Source of the DNA: a virus
IMG/VR virus record: IMGVR_UViG_3300048023_000615
Location: 1 to 46,258 of that record
DNA: 46,258 nucleotides
Strand: one strand, 5' to 3'
Shown: piece after piece, positions 45,741 to 46,258 of the stretch
How positions within the stretch are numbered: position 1 is the stretch's first letter
How the letters are laid out: the number at the start of each line of letters is the position of its first letter
Position numbers and translations under genes: made by a program
Notes under the pieces: model-generated
The model's input: the letters and a program-made list of their open reading frames with translations, nothing else
Database searches by the model: none
What the model was told of the DNA's origin: nothing

Positions 45741-46046
45741 ATGCCAAACACATCATCAATTTTATATCAGGTCGGACAAGGCGTTAAGAATAGTATTTCC
45801 TCCGCTCTCGGTAAGGATGACTCGTTCTCCGAACCCGTATTTAATTCAGGGGGCGACCTTGCATCATTAACGACATGGACAAATAGCGGGAAGGGGACAA
45901 AAGTGGGTAGCAAAACATTTTCATACACAAGCGGTAATCTAACAAGCGTAGTCGAGAAAGACGGCTCTGATGTTACTACGCTTACTAAGACCTTAACTTA
46001 TGATGGAGATGGTAATCTCTCATCAATTACAAAGGATTACGCATGA
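45741..46046 (+). CDS. Short tail-associated protein, 101 aa
   Basis: 101 residues. The C-terminal half (TKVGSKTFSYTSGNLTSVVE; TKTLTYDGDGNLSSITKDY) is a YD-repeat-like beta pattern that I know from marine phage tail clusters. It follows the Mtd-like gene by two bases and its stop overlaps the next ATG (ATGA). Function not known; virion attachment is inferred from neighbours. Confidence 0.55.
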   Translation: MPNTSSILYQVGQGVKNSISSALGKDDSFSEPVFNSGGDLASLTTWTNSGKGTKVGSKTFSYTSGNLTSVVEKDGSDVTTLTKTLTYDGDGNLSSITKDYA

Positions 46047-46258
46047 GTTTTTCTGAAGCAAGTAACAAGATTACGCAAACGGGAACTGACGCTGATCTTA
46101 GTGGGCTGAATGGAATAGCAGGAGTAACTACTACGGTCCGTGCAAATCACACTACTTACACCATTGCATCAACTCATTCCTTGGAGGTCACGGGAACACT
46201 AAGCATTGATCCTGCCTATGAGACTTTGCAATTGATGAAGCAAGCGGTCAACTCAGGT
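46043..46258 (+). CDS. Tail or structural protein, cut by the right edge
   Basis: 72 codons, ATG 46043 (ATGA overlap) to the window end without a stop. MSFSEASNKITQTGTDADLS continues GLNGIAGVTTTVRANHTTYT and then TGTLSIDPAYETLQL. Proteins with a start MSFSExSxxITQTGTDxDLSGL occur at tails of marine phages and usually continue as repetitive beta structure. Length unknown. Confidence 0.6.
   Translation, partial: MSFSEASNKITQTGTDADLSGLNGIAGVTTTVRANHTTYTIASTHSLEVTGTLSIDPAYETLQLMKQAVNSG

Overview
The window is part of a temperate double-stranded DNA phage or prophage, probably with a short-tailed (podovirus-like) virion. It carries an integrase beside a tRNA-derived attachment site, phage recombination and replication genes, terminase, portal, scaffold, capsid and tail genes. 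No host housekeeping genes are present. Both edges cut through genes. The structural genes carry domains common in marine phages: Lys-rich virion-type mini-proteins, tail fibre NPH-VTK-QVGL repeats, a Gly-rich GSGY domain and an Mtd-like N-terminus. The integrase has Asn in place of the first His of its HxxR motif, which recalls Verrucomicrobia-type integrases, but the host cannot be fixed from this sequence.

Layout. (1) 1-9936, minus strand: a long early operon with tightly overlapping genes. It holds homologues of PRTRC proteins C (ubiquitin-like) and E, a mini clamp-loader AAA+ ATPase, a minimal ATP-dependent ligase, a Nudix hydrolase, a DksA/TraR-type zinc finger and many hypotheticals. 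(2) 9937-10637: a non-coding control region with several repeat families. (3) 10638-15549, plus strand: a late-type operon with a structural candidate, small membrane or coiled-coil proteins, a run of Lys-rich basic mini-proteins and a SWIM-like zinc protein. (4) 15392-22267, minus strand: read in the direction of transcription, an HTH protein, ParB-like protein, ERF annealing protein, PD-(D/E)XK nuclease, frameshifted RusA, replication protein, DnaB, SSB, then a micro-ORF cassette with an HNH protein. Its last gene overlaps the end of block 3 in antisense. (5) 22268-24189: a switch region with a ribbon-helix-helix regulator, a membrane protein, a tRNA-Pro 3' fragment (attP) and the integrase. 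(6) 24235-46258, plus strand: packaging, portal, scaffold, capsid, tail and fibre genes.

The most unusual signal is regulatory. A 22-24 bp palindromic site, GTAACAC at one end and its inverse at the other, occurs at ten places. Nearly all are intergenic and at transcription-unit boundaries on both strands, often 0-4 bases before an ATG that lacks a Shine-Dalgarno sequence. A second 18-bp palindrome (GTGTCC...GGACAC) occurs four times. Together they look like a phage-wide operator/promoter network, possibly driving leaderless messages.

Several genes under 60 codons were recovered by hand from start/stop overlaps: 939-1106, 12254-12430, 12898-13041, 14091-14207, 15628-15717, 15696-15821, 16099-16185, 17098-17241 and 33731-33889. 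The partial genes at both edges were also read by hand.
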